Source of the DNA: Planctomycetales bacterium
Lineage (GTDB): Bacteria > Planctomycetota > Planctomycetia > Planctomycetales > Planctomycetaceae
DNA length: 64,000 bases
Reading direction: 5' to 3'
Assembly (NCBI GenBank): GCA_028285345.1
Contig: JANQPT010000047.1
Location: forward strand, 1-64,000
In this document: positions 19,501-27,430 of the stretch, piece after piece
Layout: every line of letters starts with the position of its first letter
How positions within the stretch are numbered: the first letter of the stretch is position 1
The notes under the pieces: generated by a model
Told to the model about the DNA's origin: nothing
Databases searched by the model: none
The model's input: the letters and a program-made list of their open reading frames with translations, nothing else
Position numbers and translations under genes: made by a program

Positions 19501-19920
19501 CAATTGGACAGCGGGCAGCGTCGAGAAATGACGTGTGGCATAGACCAGCTTGCCGCCCGGAGTCCACGCCACCGGAACGGACGGTTCCGCCTCCACCGTC
19601 CGCCGCTCGGGACGCCCCCCTTGGAGCGGCATAACGTAGACCTCCGTCGGTCCCTCATATTGCGCCGCAAAAGCGACCTTAGTGCCGTCCGGCGACAAAC
19701 AGGGATGCGTCTCATCACCCGGATGCGAGGTCAGCCGCCGAGCAACGCCCCCTTCGATCCCCACCGTCCACAAATCACCCTCGGCCACAAAAACGATCGT
19801 CTCGCCGTGGATCGACGGAAATCGATAATATCCTTCATTCGTTTGGCCATGACAGACCGACACGGCCGCCATAACCAGGAAAAACAGGACGATCAGTGGA
19901 GAATTAGGGGTTCTAATCAT
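16570..19920 (-). CDS. tricorn-type protease homologue (S41 family), secreted
   Basis: 1116 residues with a signal peptide (LIVLFFLVMAAVSVCHGQ). The first ~550 residues form TolB/tricorn-type beta-propeller repeats (LSPDGTKVAFAAQYEG, WSPDSRWLVFGQV, WSPDGAWLYFLSDRE). A charged Lys/Asp/Glu-rich linker (about residues 545-610) interrupts before the tricorn core domain. The catalytic region contains RMHRDYFYDPEMHGVNW with candidate His728, a PDZ domain (LGIRQGDIIEAINGEPV), the S41 strand VIDVRHNRGGNVD, and the nucleophile Ser1001 in HTASDGEAFTEG. Tricorn peptidases degrade oligopeptides; this one appears exported, unlike the cytosolic archaeal enzyme. It is last in a run of leftward genes, about 200 bases downstream of the SMP-30-like gene. 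Confidence 0.93.
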   Translation of the reverse strand: MIRTPNSPLIVLFFLVMAAVSVCHGQTNEGYYRFPSIHGETIVFVAEGDLWTVGIEGGVARRLTSHPGDETHPCLSPDGTKVAFAAQYEGPTEVYVMPLQGGRPERRTVEAEPSVPVAWTPGGKLVYATRHFSTLPAVQLVQLDLQSGNSQRIPLSQASDASFDNEGTIYFVRPRFHRQQVKRYQGGTSRNIWKFAPDAKEASNLTAEIKGESHSPWWYRGRIYFVTDIDGTMNIWSMNSEGKDRRQHTKHSGWDVKSPSLHDGKMVYQVGADLWLLDIETGVQRPLKIQLASDFDQLRERWVSNPLAHLSSVHLNPEGTAVALTSRGRLFVAPVKAGRLVRASKAPNGVRHRDACFLPDGKSLLTLSDASGEFEFWKLSARGIGEAEQLTDGGTILKWRGFPSPDAKSIAYSDKNNDLWIVDLASKQQTLVSSNREGILDITWSPDSRWLVFGQVADNTYQQLHLYNLETKQSVPLTSDRVNSISPAWSPDGAWLYFLSDRELSSLVPSPWGLRQPEPYFDKPTKIFRLAMRTGLRSPFQEQNELVDESEPSKNDKPARKDDSKNEKSTEPKNAKSTESKDDDKAGTAEKPDQTSKPIQIETEGIQRRVKPVPVARGNFSNLSCNKHALFWLERESGEGGKTHLMALPISNKKESPKRVAAAVRDYELSGDGEKLLVRQGNELYVIGAKPVPGVKLADHRVDLSSWRYPIDVREDWRQIFVDAWRMHRDYFYDPEMHGVNWEAIRRKYEPLVDRVTSRSELNDLIGQMVAELSALHTAVWGGDLRKSPDNVRLPTLGARLVRDVNAGGYRIDYIYQSDPDYPEQLSPLADPDLGIRQGDIIEAINGEPVLGHLDPHLLLREHQGEQVLLRIRSPQDEKSREVIVKPTNNEAALRHRDWAYTRRQKVEQEASGRIGYVHLQAMGRADLAEWYRSFYPVFKRQGLIIDVRHNRGGNVDSIILEKLLRKPWFFWKGRVGKPFWNMHYAFRGHMVVICDEHTASDGEAFTEGFRRLGLGKVIGTRTWGGEIWLSASNRLSDGGIATAAEYGVYGPERKWLIEGHGVDPDIVVDNLPHATFNGKDAQLEAAIEHLEKLIKQDPRPVPEPPDYPNKSFQYP

Positions 19921-20112
19921 GGAAATACGGAGCGTCAGAGTATTCGGATTCGAAAAAAGTCACGGCACTGAGAGCCACAGCAAGTATAAGTCGCGATTCG
20001 AGACAGTGAGCGCCGGCCCACTGCAGAAACAGCAGTTACCATCAAACGGTGTCCGCGCACCGAAGATATGATCGCCGGACAGCGGACGATTCAACTGGTA
20101 GGCCGATTGATT

Positions 20113-20133
20113 GCGCTCAGCTAATGTGAGCGC
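20113..20133 (-). terminator. hairpin overlapping the stop codon
   Basis: GCGCTCA-7 nt-TGAGCGC overlaps the last codons and stop of the SMP-30-like gene. It could attenuate transcription before the tricorn gene. There is no long T-run. Confidence 0.35.
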
Positions 20134-21220
20134 CCTTCGTTTCCACGTAGACCGCATACAGCGACTGGCTGGCGGTCATGAACAGGCGATTGCGCTTGGT
20201 GCCGCCGAAGCAGACGTTGGAGCAGATTTCCGGCAGACGAATCTGGCCGATCCGCGTTCCGTCGGGTGCGAAGATGTGCACACCGTCGTAGCCGTCGCCG
20301 ACCCAGCCTGCGCTGGCCCAAACGTTGCCGTCTTCATCGGCGCGAATTCCGTCGGCAAACCCCGCTTTGCCGTTCAGTTCCATCGATGTAAATTGGCGGC
20401 CGTTGGCGAGCCGTTTGCCGTCGACGATGTCCCACACCTTGATGTTCTTCGGCGCATTAGGGTAGTGAGACGCTCCCGTATCGGCCACATACAGTTTCTT
20501 ATAGTCCGGCGAAAAGCAGAGGCCGTTCGGTTTGAAGATCTCGTCCGTGACGAGGTCCATTTTGCCGGACTTCGCATCGATGCGATACACCGCTTCCTTG
20601 ATTTCCAGCTTGCCTTTGTTTCCCTCGTAGTTCATCAAACTACCGTAGCCGGGATCGGTAAACCAAATTGCGCCGTCGTCAGGATGGACGACCGCGTCGT
20701 TGGGCGCGTTGAGCGGCTTGCCTTGCCATTGATCAGCCAGGACCGTGACGGTGCCGTCATGTTCGTACCGTACGACGCGGCGATGTCCGTGCTGGCAGGA
20801 GATCTGCCGTCCACTGTAATCAAACGTGTTTCCGTTGCTGTTGCCGGCGGGATTGCGGAATACGCTGGTATGTCCGTCCTCCTCCAACCAGCGATGCTGG
20901 ACGTTATTGGGAATATCACTCCACAGCAGATACCGCCCCACCCCATTCCAGGCCGGACCTTCCGCCCACAATGTCCCGCGATGCAGCCGTTGAATCGGCG
21001 TGTTGCCCAGTTTGTACTTGGCGAACCGCGGGTCGAGCACGACGATATCAGGATCGGGATAACGGACTGGTTCGGCATCCGGACCGTAATCACGGCCGAT
21101 TGCCAATGATGATGTCGCCGCCAACGCGGCCGACGCCAAAAATGAACGCCGGCCAAGTTGCGCCGCGGACTGATCGGTTTCGGAGGTCGTATCGCACTTA
21201 ACATCAATGAAGTCGGTCAT
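20117..21220 (-). CDS. SMP-30/gluconolactonase/LRE-family protein, Tat-exported
   Basis: 367 residues. The N-terminus carries a twin-arginine signal (LGRRSFLASAALAATSSLA; Arg24-Arg25). The rest is a six-bladed SMP-30/gluconolactonase propeller: GTLWAEGPAWNGVGRYLLWSD holds the family's first metal-ligand glutamate (AEGP), followed by LNAPNDAVVHPDDGAIWFTDP with the NDxxV ligand and FADGIRADEDGNVW with the DG ligand. This is the layout of calcium-dependent lactonases such as gluconolactonase (sugar lactone hydrolysis). Tat export suggests it folds in the cytoplasm before leaving. It starts 11 bases after the HTTM gene, so both are probably in one operon. Confidence 0.9.
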   Translation of the reverse strand: MTDFIDVKCDTTSETDQSAAQLGRRSFLASAALAATSSLAIGRDYGPDAEPVRYPDPDIVVLDPRFAKYKLGNTPIQRLHRGTLWAEGPAWNGVGRYLLWSDIPNNVQHRWLEEDGHTSVFRNPAGNSNGNTFDYSGRQISCQHGHRRVVRYEHDGTVTVLADQWQGKPLNAPNDAVVHPDDGAIWFTDPGYGSLMNYEGNKGKLEIKEAVYRIDAKSGKMDLVTDEIFKPNGLCFSPDYKKLYVADTGASHYPNAPKNIKVWDIVDGKRLANGRQFTSMELNGKAGFADGIRADEDGNVWASAGWVGDGYDGVHIFAPDGTRIGQIRLPEICSNVCFGGTKRNRLFMTASQSLYAVYVETKGAHIS

Positions 21221-21231
21221 GGTGTCTCCTC

Positions 21232-22704
21232 TCAGGGGGCAATGTTCGTCGCAGGATTAGGGACTGTATTCAGTTGCTCGCCATGCTGTGCCCTGAGTGG
21301 CAACACCCACGGATAAGGCGTGAACAAGCGGCGTGGTTCGTCAGCCAGATTGACCGTCGGGTCAATGAATTGTTGATAGGGACGTCCTGTGAGGGCAACT
21401 CGCAAATCCGCCGCGTAGATCTTCACATCGCGGTAGCCTCGCTGCTCGAGCGATCTGGCTTGGTGATGAGCGAACTGCAGAATCATGTCGGGATTAATCA
21501 GCATCTTGCGGAATTGCCAGTCATTCTTCGCGAGAAATGGCGGCTGCAACGGCTTCATAGGGAATTCTTGTATCTTTCCATCGACCACGTGAGCCACACG
21601 GAAAATCGGCTCCGCCGGGTCCTTCTGCCTCAGGAGCATCCGCCACGCGAATCGATGCGCGTTATTCGTCCAGTTTGTATTTCCCGCGTAGAGGTGGTGC
21701 CGCAATGGAAGCAAGATTTGAATCGCCGCATACGCGCCCAGCAACGCGATCGTCACTTTTTGCGTCAAAGACAGAACCGGTGTTGCAGTCGCGGCGGGAG
21801 GTCTTAACTCATCCCGAATCGGCAAAAACCAGGACGCGACGCGGCGCGGCCAGCCCGGATCAAAAAACATCAACGTGGCGCAGATCATAAACCACGGGAA
21901 GATGTCGATGTGAAACACTTGTGAATTGGTGATGTTGAAGCAGAGCGCTGCGATAAAAGCAAACACTCGAGTCCTCCGCCACAACAAAAACGGCACGACC
22001 AGCAGGTCAAACAGCATGCCGCTGTAGGACATGAACATCACCACGGTCTGATCGGTGACGCCCCGCTTGCCCATCAGCATCGCTACGGTTTTGCCGGTCA
22101 GCCAGTCGTAATTCAATTTGGCGACGCCGGCGTAGAAATAGACAAGGCCCACTTGAAATCGAATGAGCCACAGCGCCCAAGCCGGAGCGGTTTGCGACCG
22201 AATGCTCGGCCGCAATAACGCATCAAGTGAAAACGCGCGATGTGCCGGAATAAACACCAGCAGCAGGCTAATTAAACAGATCAAATAGTAGTGGTTGAGA
22301 TACCGCGCCTGCTCTAGCAAAAACACGTAGGTATAGCCGAGGCAAAACAGGGCCGCGCTCACGCGATAGAACAATCCGAGCGCGACGCAGAGGGCAAGGC
22401 CGCCCAGCACGGCGAAATGCCAGTACATCCCGTTTCCCGGCCACGGTTTAACCCAGTCGAATCCGTAGTACGTGAAATTGAAGTCCCGTTCGATGTAGTA
22501 GCGATGGATATCGTCCTGCGTCTTGACCCCCATCGGCGTTTCCACATCGGTGGGGAAATTCAATGTCATCAAATACAGGCACAGCAGCCCGAACAGGACC
22601 CGAAAAAACACCAAGCTGGCGATATCAACCGGCTCAAACAGCCGCGACAACGGCGCCGGCTGCGGTGAAGGTTCGTCCGATTCTTGAGTCTGTTTTTCGC
22701 GCAT
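21232..22704 (-). CDS. HTTM-domain membrane protein (vitamin K-dependent carboxylase-like)
   Basis: 490 residues with a proline/serine-rich cytoplasmic start and then several hydrophobic helices (SLVFFRVLFGLLCLYLM, HFAVLGGLALCVALGLFYRV, YLICLISLLLVFIPAHRA). The sequence FRVLFGLLCLY, the ARYLNHYYLICL block and FQVGLVYFYAGVAKLNYDWL are hallmarks of the HTTM family, which includes vertebrate gamma-glutamyl carboxylase. The bacterial members have mostly unknown substrates. A C-terminal extension of about 130 residues (FRVAHVVDGKIQEFPM..., then YRDVKIYAADLRVALTGRPYQ) is likely on the outer side. It is flanked within 12-40 bases by the acyltransferase and SMP-30 genes. Confidence 0.85.
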   Translation of the reverse strand: MREKQTQESDEPSPQPAPLSRLFEPVDIASLVFFRVLFGLLCLYLMTLNFPTDVETPMGVKTQDDIHRYYIERDFNFTYYGFDWVKPWPGNGMYWHFAVLGGLALCVALGLFYRVSAALFCLGYTYVFLLEQARYLNHYYLICLISLLLVFIPAHRAFSLDALLRPSIRSQTAPAWALWLIRFQVGLVYFYAGVAKLNYDWLTGKTVAMLMGKRGVTDQTVVMFMSYSGMLFDLLVVPFLLWRRTRVFAFIAALCFNITNSQVFHIDIFPWFMICATLMFFDPGWPRRVASWFLPIRDELRPPAATATPVLSLTQKVTIALLGAYAAIQILLPLRHHLYAGNTNWTNNAHRFAWRMLLRQKDPAEPIFRVAHVVDGKIQEFPMKPLQPPFLAKNDWQFRKMLINPDMILQFAHHQARSLEQRGYRDVKIYAADLRVALTGRPYQQFIDPTVNLADEPRRLFTPYPWVLPLRAQHGEQLNTVPNPATNIAP

Positions 22705-22743
22705 TGCTGAGAGAGACGTTCGATGATTGCCTCGAACGCAGGA

Positions 22744-24276
22744 TCAAAGCCGGATATAGATGTTGTGTTTTTCCAAATGGCGGACAAAGAGATACGTGAT
22801 GCCGATGAACACGCCGGTGATCACCCAACAATACCAGTGCGGCGCATCATCGGGTGTAAATGATTCTAGGGAATGTCCGATCATCGAGTGAAACACGTAT
22901 GCAGCCAGTGGGTTCATGCCAAACGTGCGAAACACGCCTACATGCAGGCCGCACAAGTCGGTGAACACGATAAACAGCGCAAATAGGGCGATCGCAAACC
23001 CCGTGGAAAACAAGATGAATGGTACGCTTACCATCCGTTTGTACATCATCCAATAATTCCATTGCCGTGCGTACTGATAGTGCCGGACTCCCAAAAGCTT
23101 GGTATTGAGCTCGCTGAGCTCCTCAGCTTCTTCTTCGCTGAGCTCATTGGCACTTGCTGAAAGCTCCTCTCTCCGTTTGAGATTCTCGTTGTGCTGCAGT
23201 TGTTGTGCGGGATCAAAATGCGGAGGCATCACGAACGGAGGTTCGGCCAACAGGTCAACGATGCTCCGCCCTGAGGCCTTATCAATTTGGGGCCGCATTG
23301 GACTCTTTGAGTACTTGACGAGATCACCCGCTTCGCGCGGAACATTCTCACCGATATCTCCCGGCTTCTTTTCCTCTTTTTCTTGCGGTGAGTCGGCAGC
23401 CTCCGCAGTCGTCTCCGATTCGAGCGGTATGTCGTATAGCCGGGAGAGACACGACAATCCGTACCCGATCACCATGAATGTCACGGCGAAGCAGAAAATT
23501 CTTCCACCGGCTGAAGTCCGTCGCGGTGATTTGACCATGATGTCGTGAGCCAACGTTCCGGCCAGCATGGCAATCGACCAACTGATGATACCAAAGAATC
23601 CGCCGTCCCAGCTCCGATTGGTTCCGGTCTGCCACAGTTGCACCACGTCATTGTGTTCATACCCGTGCACAAACCCCCAGTTGAAGATTCCCGAGATGAC
23701 GACATGTGCGACCGCGCACGCGACCATACTCAAGAATCGCACCAACCATCCGGCGGCAACGACCGGCATGATGAAAATCTGGCAGACGCCGATTATCGCC
23801 AGCACTTCCCATAGGTTCGATTTGATGAGCCGCATCACAAACTGACGCGTCGGATTGACTTTGACGACTTCAAATTCACCACTACTGTCCTCGACGTGAA
23901 TTTCATTGGTATACCGATCACCCTTTTTGACGCCTTCGCTGAAGTGGGCCCATTCCTTGAACCCACCTCCCCAGCCGTACAGCATCAGCGAAACCACGAT
24001 GAGCGCGATGCTGCGGCGGAAGTAAGTGAAATAGGTTTTCCAAGGTCCAAACTGCTGCAAGCGTTTCAGCACGGTCAATCGATAAGAAAACCCGACCGCA
24101 AAAATAAACCCCGGCATGATCCAGTCGGCGAAGCTAAAATAATTGTCATTGTGCTTCCAGATCGGGTGCATGTTGTCCATATGGTGCACAAAGTTCACCA
24201 AGAACATGCTAATCACGGTAAACCCGCGAAACTGGTCCATTGAATCAACGCGGCCAAGGGACGGTTGTGTGCTCAT
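22744..24276 (-). CDS. DUF5009/HGSNAT-like membrane acyltransferase
   Basis: 510 residues from the ATG at 24276. The opening LGRVDSMDQFRGFTVISMFLVNFVHH matches bacterial homologues of heparan-alpha-glucosaminide N-acetyltransferase (DUF1624/DUF5009/COG4299 group): an R-D-x-FRG motif at the first helix. Further helices follow (FADWIMPGFIFAVGFSYRL, RSIALIVVSLMLYGWGGG, FGIISWSIAMLAGTLAHDI, LFALFIVFTDLC, GMNPLAAYVFHSMIG). A soluble insert of about 130 residues (residues ~285-410, with an E-rich stretch LSEEEAEELSELNTKLLG) is unusual in the family. It probably acetylates or acylates a sugar or envelope component. The HTTM gene follows after 39 bases. Confidence 0.82.
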   Translation of the reverse strand: MSTQPSLGRVDSMDQFRGFTVISMFLVNFVHHMDNMHPIWKHNDNYFSFADWIMPGFIFAVGFSYRLTVLKRLQQFGPWKTYFTYFRRSIALIVVSLMLYGWGGGFKEWAHFSEGVKKGDRYTNEIHVEDSSGEFEVVKVNPTRQFVMRLIKSNLWEVLAIIGVCQIFIMPVVAAGWLVRFLSMVACAVAHVVISGIFNWGFVHGYEHNDVVQLWQTGTNRSWDGGFFGIISWSIAMLAGTLAHDIMVKSPRRTSAGGRIFCFAVTFMVIGYGLSCLSRLYDIPLESETTAEAADSPQEKEEKKPGDIGENVPREAGDLVKYSKSPMRPQIDKASGRSIVDLLAEPPFVMPPHFDPAQQLQHNENLKRREELSASANELSEEEAEELSELNTKLLGVRHYQYARQWNYWMMYKRMVSVPFILFSTGFAIALFALFIVFTDLCGLHVGVFRTFGMNPLAAYVFHSMIGHSLESFTPDDAPHWYCWVITGVFIGITYLFVRHLEKHNIYIRL

Positions 24277-24407
24277 TCGATTTTGATCGCCTTCAGAAAC
24301 AGAAACTTGCCGCGTGCTGCACGATTGTTGCCGTCGACTGCAGTCCGCCAACGCGCCGCATATTTTGAGAGTATCCGCTCATGCAGGAACTGTCGATATG
24401 GTCCTGT

Positions 24408-24430
24408 TGAGTCAACGCGAAGTTGACTCA
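24408..24430 (-). terminator. hairpin at the end of the 432-residue protein gene
   Basis: Perfect 9-bp stem TGAGTCAAC, 5-nt loop, GTTGACTCA; the stop codon forms the base of the stem. It separates this gene from the acyltransferase gene downstream. No T-run follows, so termination is inferred. Confidence 0.5.
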
Positions 24431-25726
24431 CTGAGACATGATCGGACGTCCTGGATGGGGAAGGGGCGGCTGGCTCCATTCCCAGTCCGTGCCGTACTTG
24501 ATCTGCAAATACGGCGTCTCGACCCGCCGCCCGCCCTCTTTTTTGGATATCAGCAGCGCGTCCAGTGCGCCGCTGGTCATCAACGTCCGCTCCGCCGGCC
24601 ATGTCGGCCGGCCAGTGTGAAACATTTTCTCCGCCCCCTGCAGCAAGTGATTGAAGTGCGTAAAGGGCCGAGCCTCTTGCGTCCAAAACAACGTCGAGGT
24701 AATCTCCTCCCGCTCTTCCTCGCGCCAAGCGACCGCCCAGCCGCGGACTGCGGGATTGAGTTGCAGAACACTGGCCCGTAGCCCGTCACGATAGTTGATG
24801 ACGAATAACACGGGATTCTTCACCAATTCCTTGACATCGGTCTCCGGACGGAACCGGCGGTTGCCCAGCCGGGAGAGCGCCGCCCGGTACAATTCGGGAT
24901 CGTAGACTCCGCGCTCCCCAGCCTCCCAGACCGCTTCGTTCTCCAGGCAAAACACCGAGGCGATACCGGTCTCGCCCCCCTGACGTCGTTCCGCCAAACA
25001 TTGGACCATCTCCAGCGCGTGAAAGCCGTAGGCGTCCAGCGATCCGTAGGAAACGGCGACGATCTCCTTGAGCTTGGCGTCGCGTCGCGTGTTCGCCGGC
25101 GGATATCGCCACAACACCGGTAGTGACGATCCCGCCATGAAAGGAACCTTCAGCCGCTGCGTCGCATCGTAAATCTCTTTGGCGTCAGTCCAGTTGTCGG
25201 CGATATGCTTGTCGTGGAAAACCGGTACGACGCGGCCGCTCTTCTCGAACACCTTACGAACTTCGGCAAACAACCGCTTCTTAGGATAAATCGTCTGACC
25301 CGTCTCCGATTTCGCATATTGTCCATGTTCGGCGATTAACAAAATCGCGTCGACGTTCAGCTTTCCCGTTCCCAGCGTCAATGCCCCTTCAATCGTGTCG
25401 AAGATCGGCACGCCATGCTCCGCCGCGAGTTTGCGGCTCGTGTCATGCTTGGGAACCTGATCGGTGTAGAGTGACACCAATTCCAGCTGCGGCTTCTCTC
25501 CCTTGCCGTCCAGCGACTTCGTCAGCATCAGTTGGCTGACAATCACATCAGCGTGCGAGTTGTGACGATACTCCGTCACCACAGCCGCGACCCGGGGCAG
25601 TTGTGCCCGCTTCGCCGGTGGAGCCTTTTCCTCAGCCCAGCTCGGCACGTTCAGCGCGAACACGAGAACTAGCGCCGTCCATCGTCCGATCAACCCAAAA
25701 CGTCCGCACCCGCACATAGTTTCCAT
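24428..25726 (-). CDS. secreted protein of unknown function
   Basis: 432 residues with a signal peptide (WTALVLVFALNVPSWAEE). I do not recognise a defined domain. The mature protein starts VAAVVTEYRHNSHADVIVSQ, then has ELVSLYTDQVPKHDTSRKLAAEHGVPIFDTIEGAL, and IDAILLIAEHGQYAKSETGQ. This reads like a Rossmann-type alpha/beta fold similar in layout to oxidoreductase N-terminal domains but without a glycine-rich nucleotide loop. The C-terminal part includes FVINYRDGLRASVLQLNP. Proteins with this beginning appear to be widespread in planctomycetes, but the role is unknown. It is upstream of the acyltransferase-HTTM-SMP-30 set, separated by a hairpin. Confidence 0.7.
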   Translation of the reverse strand: METMCGCGRFGLIGRWTALVLVFALNVPSWAEEKAPPAKRAQLPRVAAVVTEYRHNSHADVIVSQLMLTKSLDGKGEKPQLELVSLYTDQVPKHDTSRKLAAEHGVPIFDTIEGALTLGTGKLNVDAILLIAEHGQYAKSETGQTIYPKKRLFAEVRKVFEKSGRVVPVFHDKHIADNWTDAKEIYDATQRLKVPFMAGSSLPVLWRYPPANTRRDAKLKEIVAVSYGSLDAYGFHALEMVQCLAERRQGGETGIASVFCLENEAVWEAGERGVYDPELYRAALSRLGNRRFRPETDVKELVKNPVLFVINYRDGLRASVLQLNPAVRGWAVAWREEEREEITSTLFWTQEARPFTHFNHLLQGAEKMFHTGRPTWPAERTLMTSGALDALLISKKEGGRRVETPYLQIKYGTDWEWSQPPLPHPGRPIMSQ

Positions 25727-25978
25727 CCCGAAAAAGCACTGACAAGAAAATCAATATTCATGCTATTCAATTCTCCTCAAAAACGCCATTGGCACACTGG
25801 TCGATGATGCAATCGCACTCAATCCCGCGAGTTGACACCACGGCAGTAACTAATCAGACTGGCACCAGTTGCGGGAATTGCATTATCAACCGCAGTGCCT
25901 GATCGACAGCGAGCGTCGATCAGCGGTTTTCACGGACGTCATTCGTACAGAATCTTAATCATGTGAGGACGCAGAACG

Positions 25979-26596
25979 ATGAAATTGTTCCAGAAGTGTC
26001 TCGCCGCCGGACTGTGCGGGCTGAGCGTCGTTGTGTTGACCGTCTCAAACACCGCTGCCGAGGAAAAGGACTCCAAAGACAAGTCCAAAGTCGATTTGAA
26101 CGTCGGCGACAAAGCGCCGGAATTTAAGAGCACCGATGACGAAGGGAAAGAGTGGAAATCGCAAGACCGCGTTGGCAAGAAGATTCTGGTGGTCTATTTC
26201 TATCCCGCCGATCTGACCGGCGGCTGCACCAAGCAGGCGTGCGGTTTTCGCGACCGAATGAAGCTCCTCAAGGAAAAAGACGTCGAGGTGGTTGGTGTCA
26301 GCGGCGACTCCGTTAAAAATCACAAGCTGTTCAAAGAGGCCCACAATTTGAACTTCACGCTGTTAGCGGACGAAGACGGCAGTGTGGCCAAGAAGTTCGG
26401 CGTCCCGCTCAAAAAGGGTGGAACAATCGAAAAACGGGTCGACGGCGAAAAATACACTCTTACCCGCGGCGTGACCGCCGGACGATGGACGTTCGTGATT
26501 GACAAGAATGGGAAGATCGTTCACAAAGACAAGTCGGTCAAAGCGGCGCAAGACAGCAAGAAAGTCTTGAAAGTCGTTAAGGAACTTAAGAAATAA
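25979..26596 (+). CDS. exported peroxiredoxin (BCP/PrxQ-like)
   Basis: 205 residues with a signal peptide (FQKCLAAGLCGLSVVVLTVSNTAA). The peroxiredoxin core follows the usual order VGDKAPEFKSTDDEG, then YFYPADLTGGCTKQACGFRD. Cys83 is the peroxidatic cysteine and Cys88, five residues on, matches the resolving cysteine of BCP/PrxQ enzymes. The canonical TPGCT is TGGCT here. It should reduce hydroperoxides in the periplasm or similar compartment using thioredoxin-type electrons. The C-terminus is Lys-rich. The next gene, 13 bases downstream, is a second thioredoxin-fold protein, so the pair is probably co-expressed. Confidence 0.93.
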   Translation: MKLFQKCLAAGLCGLSVVVLTVSNTAAEEKDSKDKSKVDLNVGDKAPEFKSTDDEGKEWKSQDRVGKKILVVYFYPADLTGGCTKQACGFRDRMKLLKEKDVEVVGVSGDSVKNHKLFKEAHNLNFTLLADEDGSVAKKFGVPLKKGGTIEKRVDGEKYTLTRGVTAGRWTFVIDKNGKIVHKDKSVKAAQDSKKVLKVVKELKK

Positions 26597-26609
26597 CCGG
26601 CCCGATCCC

Positions 26610-27233
26610 ATGAGCCGATTGACACCTCGAAAATTGAGTATCGCGATTCTGCTGCCGGCTGTGATGCTGGGAACGAGTCCCGCCGATGCCGGAAAGTTCA
26701 ATCGCGTTCTCGACGTCGACGCCCCCGCCCCGACATGGTCGGACCTGCGGGGAACCGACGGCAAATTGCACAGCTTGGACGATTACAAAGAGCACGACGT
26801 TGTCGTGCTCTTTTTTACGGACAACCATTGCCCGATGTCCAAACAGTACGAAACGAGGCTGCAGAAGTTCGCGAAAGCCTTCGCCGACAAAAAACTGGCG
26901 ATCGTGGCGGTTAATGTTTCCAAAGGGCCGGGCGAGACGCTCGAAAAGATGAAGCGCCACGCCAAAAAGCGGAAATGGACGTTTGATTACTTGCGCGATC
27001 CGTCTCAGAAAGTGGGTCGCGTCTACGGTGCCGTACGCACGCCGCAGTTTTTTGTGCTCGACGGTGACCGCAAGGTCGCCTACATGGGATCGCTGGATGA
27101 AAACGACGACCCCCAGCGAGCGAAGAAACATTACTTGCATAACGCGGTCCGCGCGTTGCTCGACAAAAAACGGCCGTCTCCCGGTGAGACCCTGCAGCGC
27201 GGCTGCAAAATCGAATACGACGACAAGAAGTAG
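26610..27233 (+). CDS. exported thioredoxin-fold (redoxin/AhpC-TSA-like) protein
   Basis: 207 residues with a signal peptide (KLSIAILLPAVMLGTSPADA). The core begins APAPTWSDLRGTDGKLHSLDDYK and VVVLFFTDNHCPMSKQYETRL. Cys74 is the only cysteine of the active-site loop (NHCPMS, a CxxS type), and the cis-proline is in RTPQFFVLD. A second cysteine (Cys199) lies near the C-terminus in RGCKIEY. This design fits a thiol peroxidase-like or disulfide-handling redoxin of planctomycetes with unknown partner. It follows the peroxiredoxin gene directly and may supply electrons to it, though the lack of a CxxC makes that uncertain. Confidence 0.85.
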   Translation: MSRLTPRKLSIAILLPAVMLGTSPADAGKFNRVLDVDAPAPTWSDLRGTDGKLHSLDDYKEHDVVVLFFTDNHCPMSKQYETRLQKFAKAFADKKLAIVAVNVSKGPGETLEKMKRHAKKRKWTFDYLRDPSQKVGRVYGAVRTPQFFVLDGDRKVAYMGSLDENDDPQRAKKHYLHNAVRALLDKKRPSPGETLQRGCKIEYDDKK

Positions 27234-27249
27234 CCGGGAATCCCCCGGC
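27233..27249 (+). terminator. short GC hairpin after the redoxin gene
   Basis: GCCGGG-AATCC-CCCGGC begins at the last base of the stop codon. A 6-bp GC stem without a T-run; termination is possible but not certain. Confidence 0.35.
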
Positions 27250-27430
27250 ATTACGCCCGACCTGAATTGCCCCAGCCCCCGAAGGCTGCTGTCAACCCCC
27301 ATTTCGGCGGAATCAAAGGAATCCACGCCAACCTTATTTTTCTCAGTGGATTCCGCTGTTTGTGATTTCCCGATGATTTATAATGAAGTCCACGATGAAA
27401 GTGATTTGTTTGTAATCTAGGTTTGGACCA

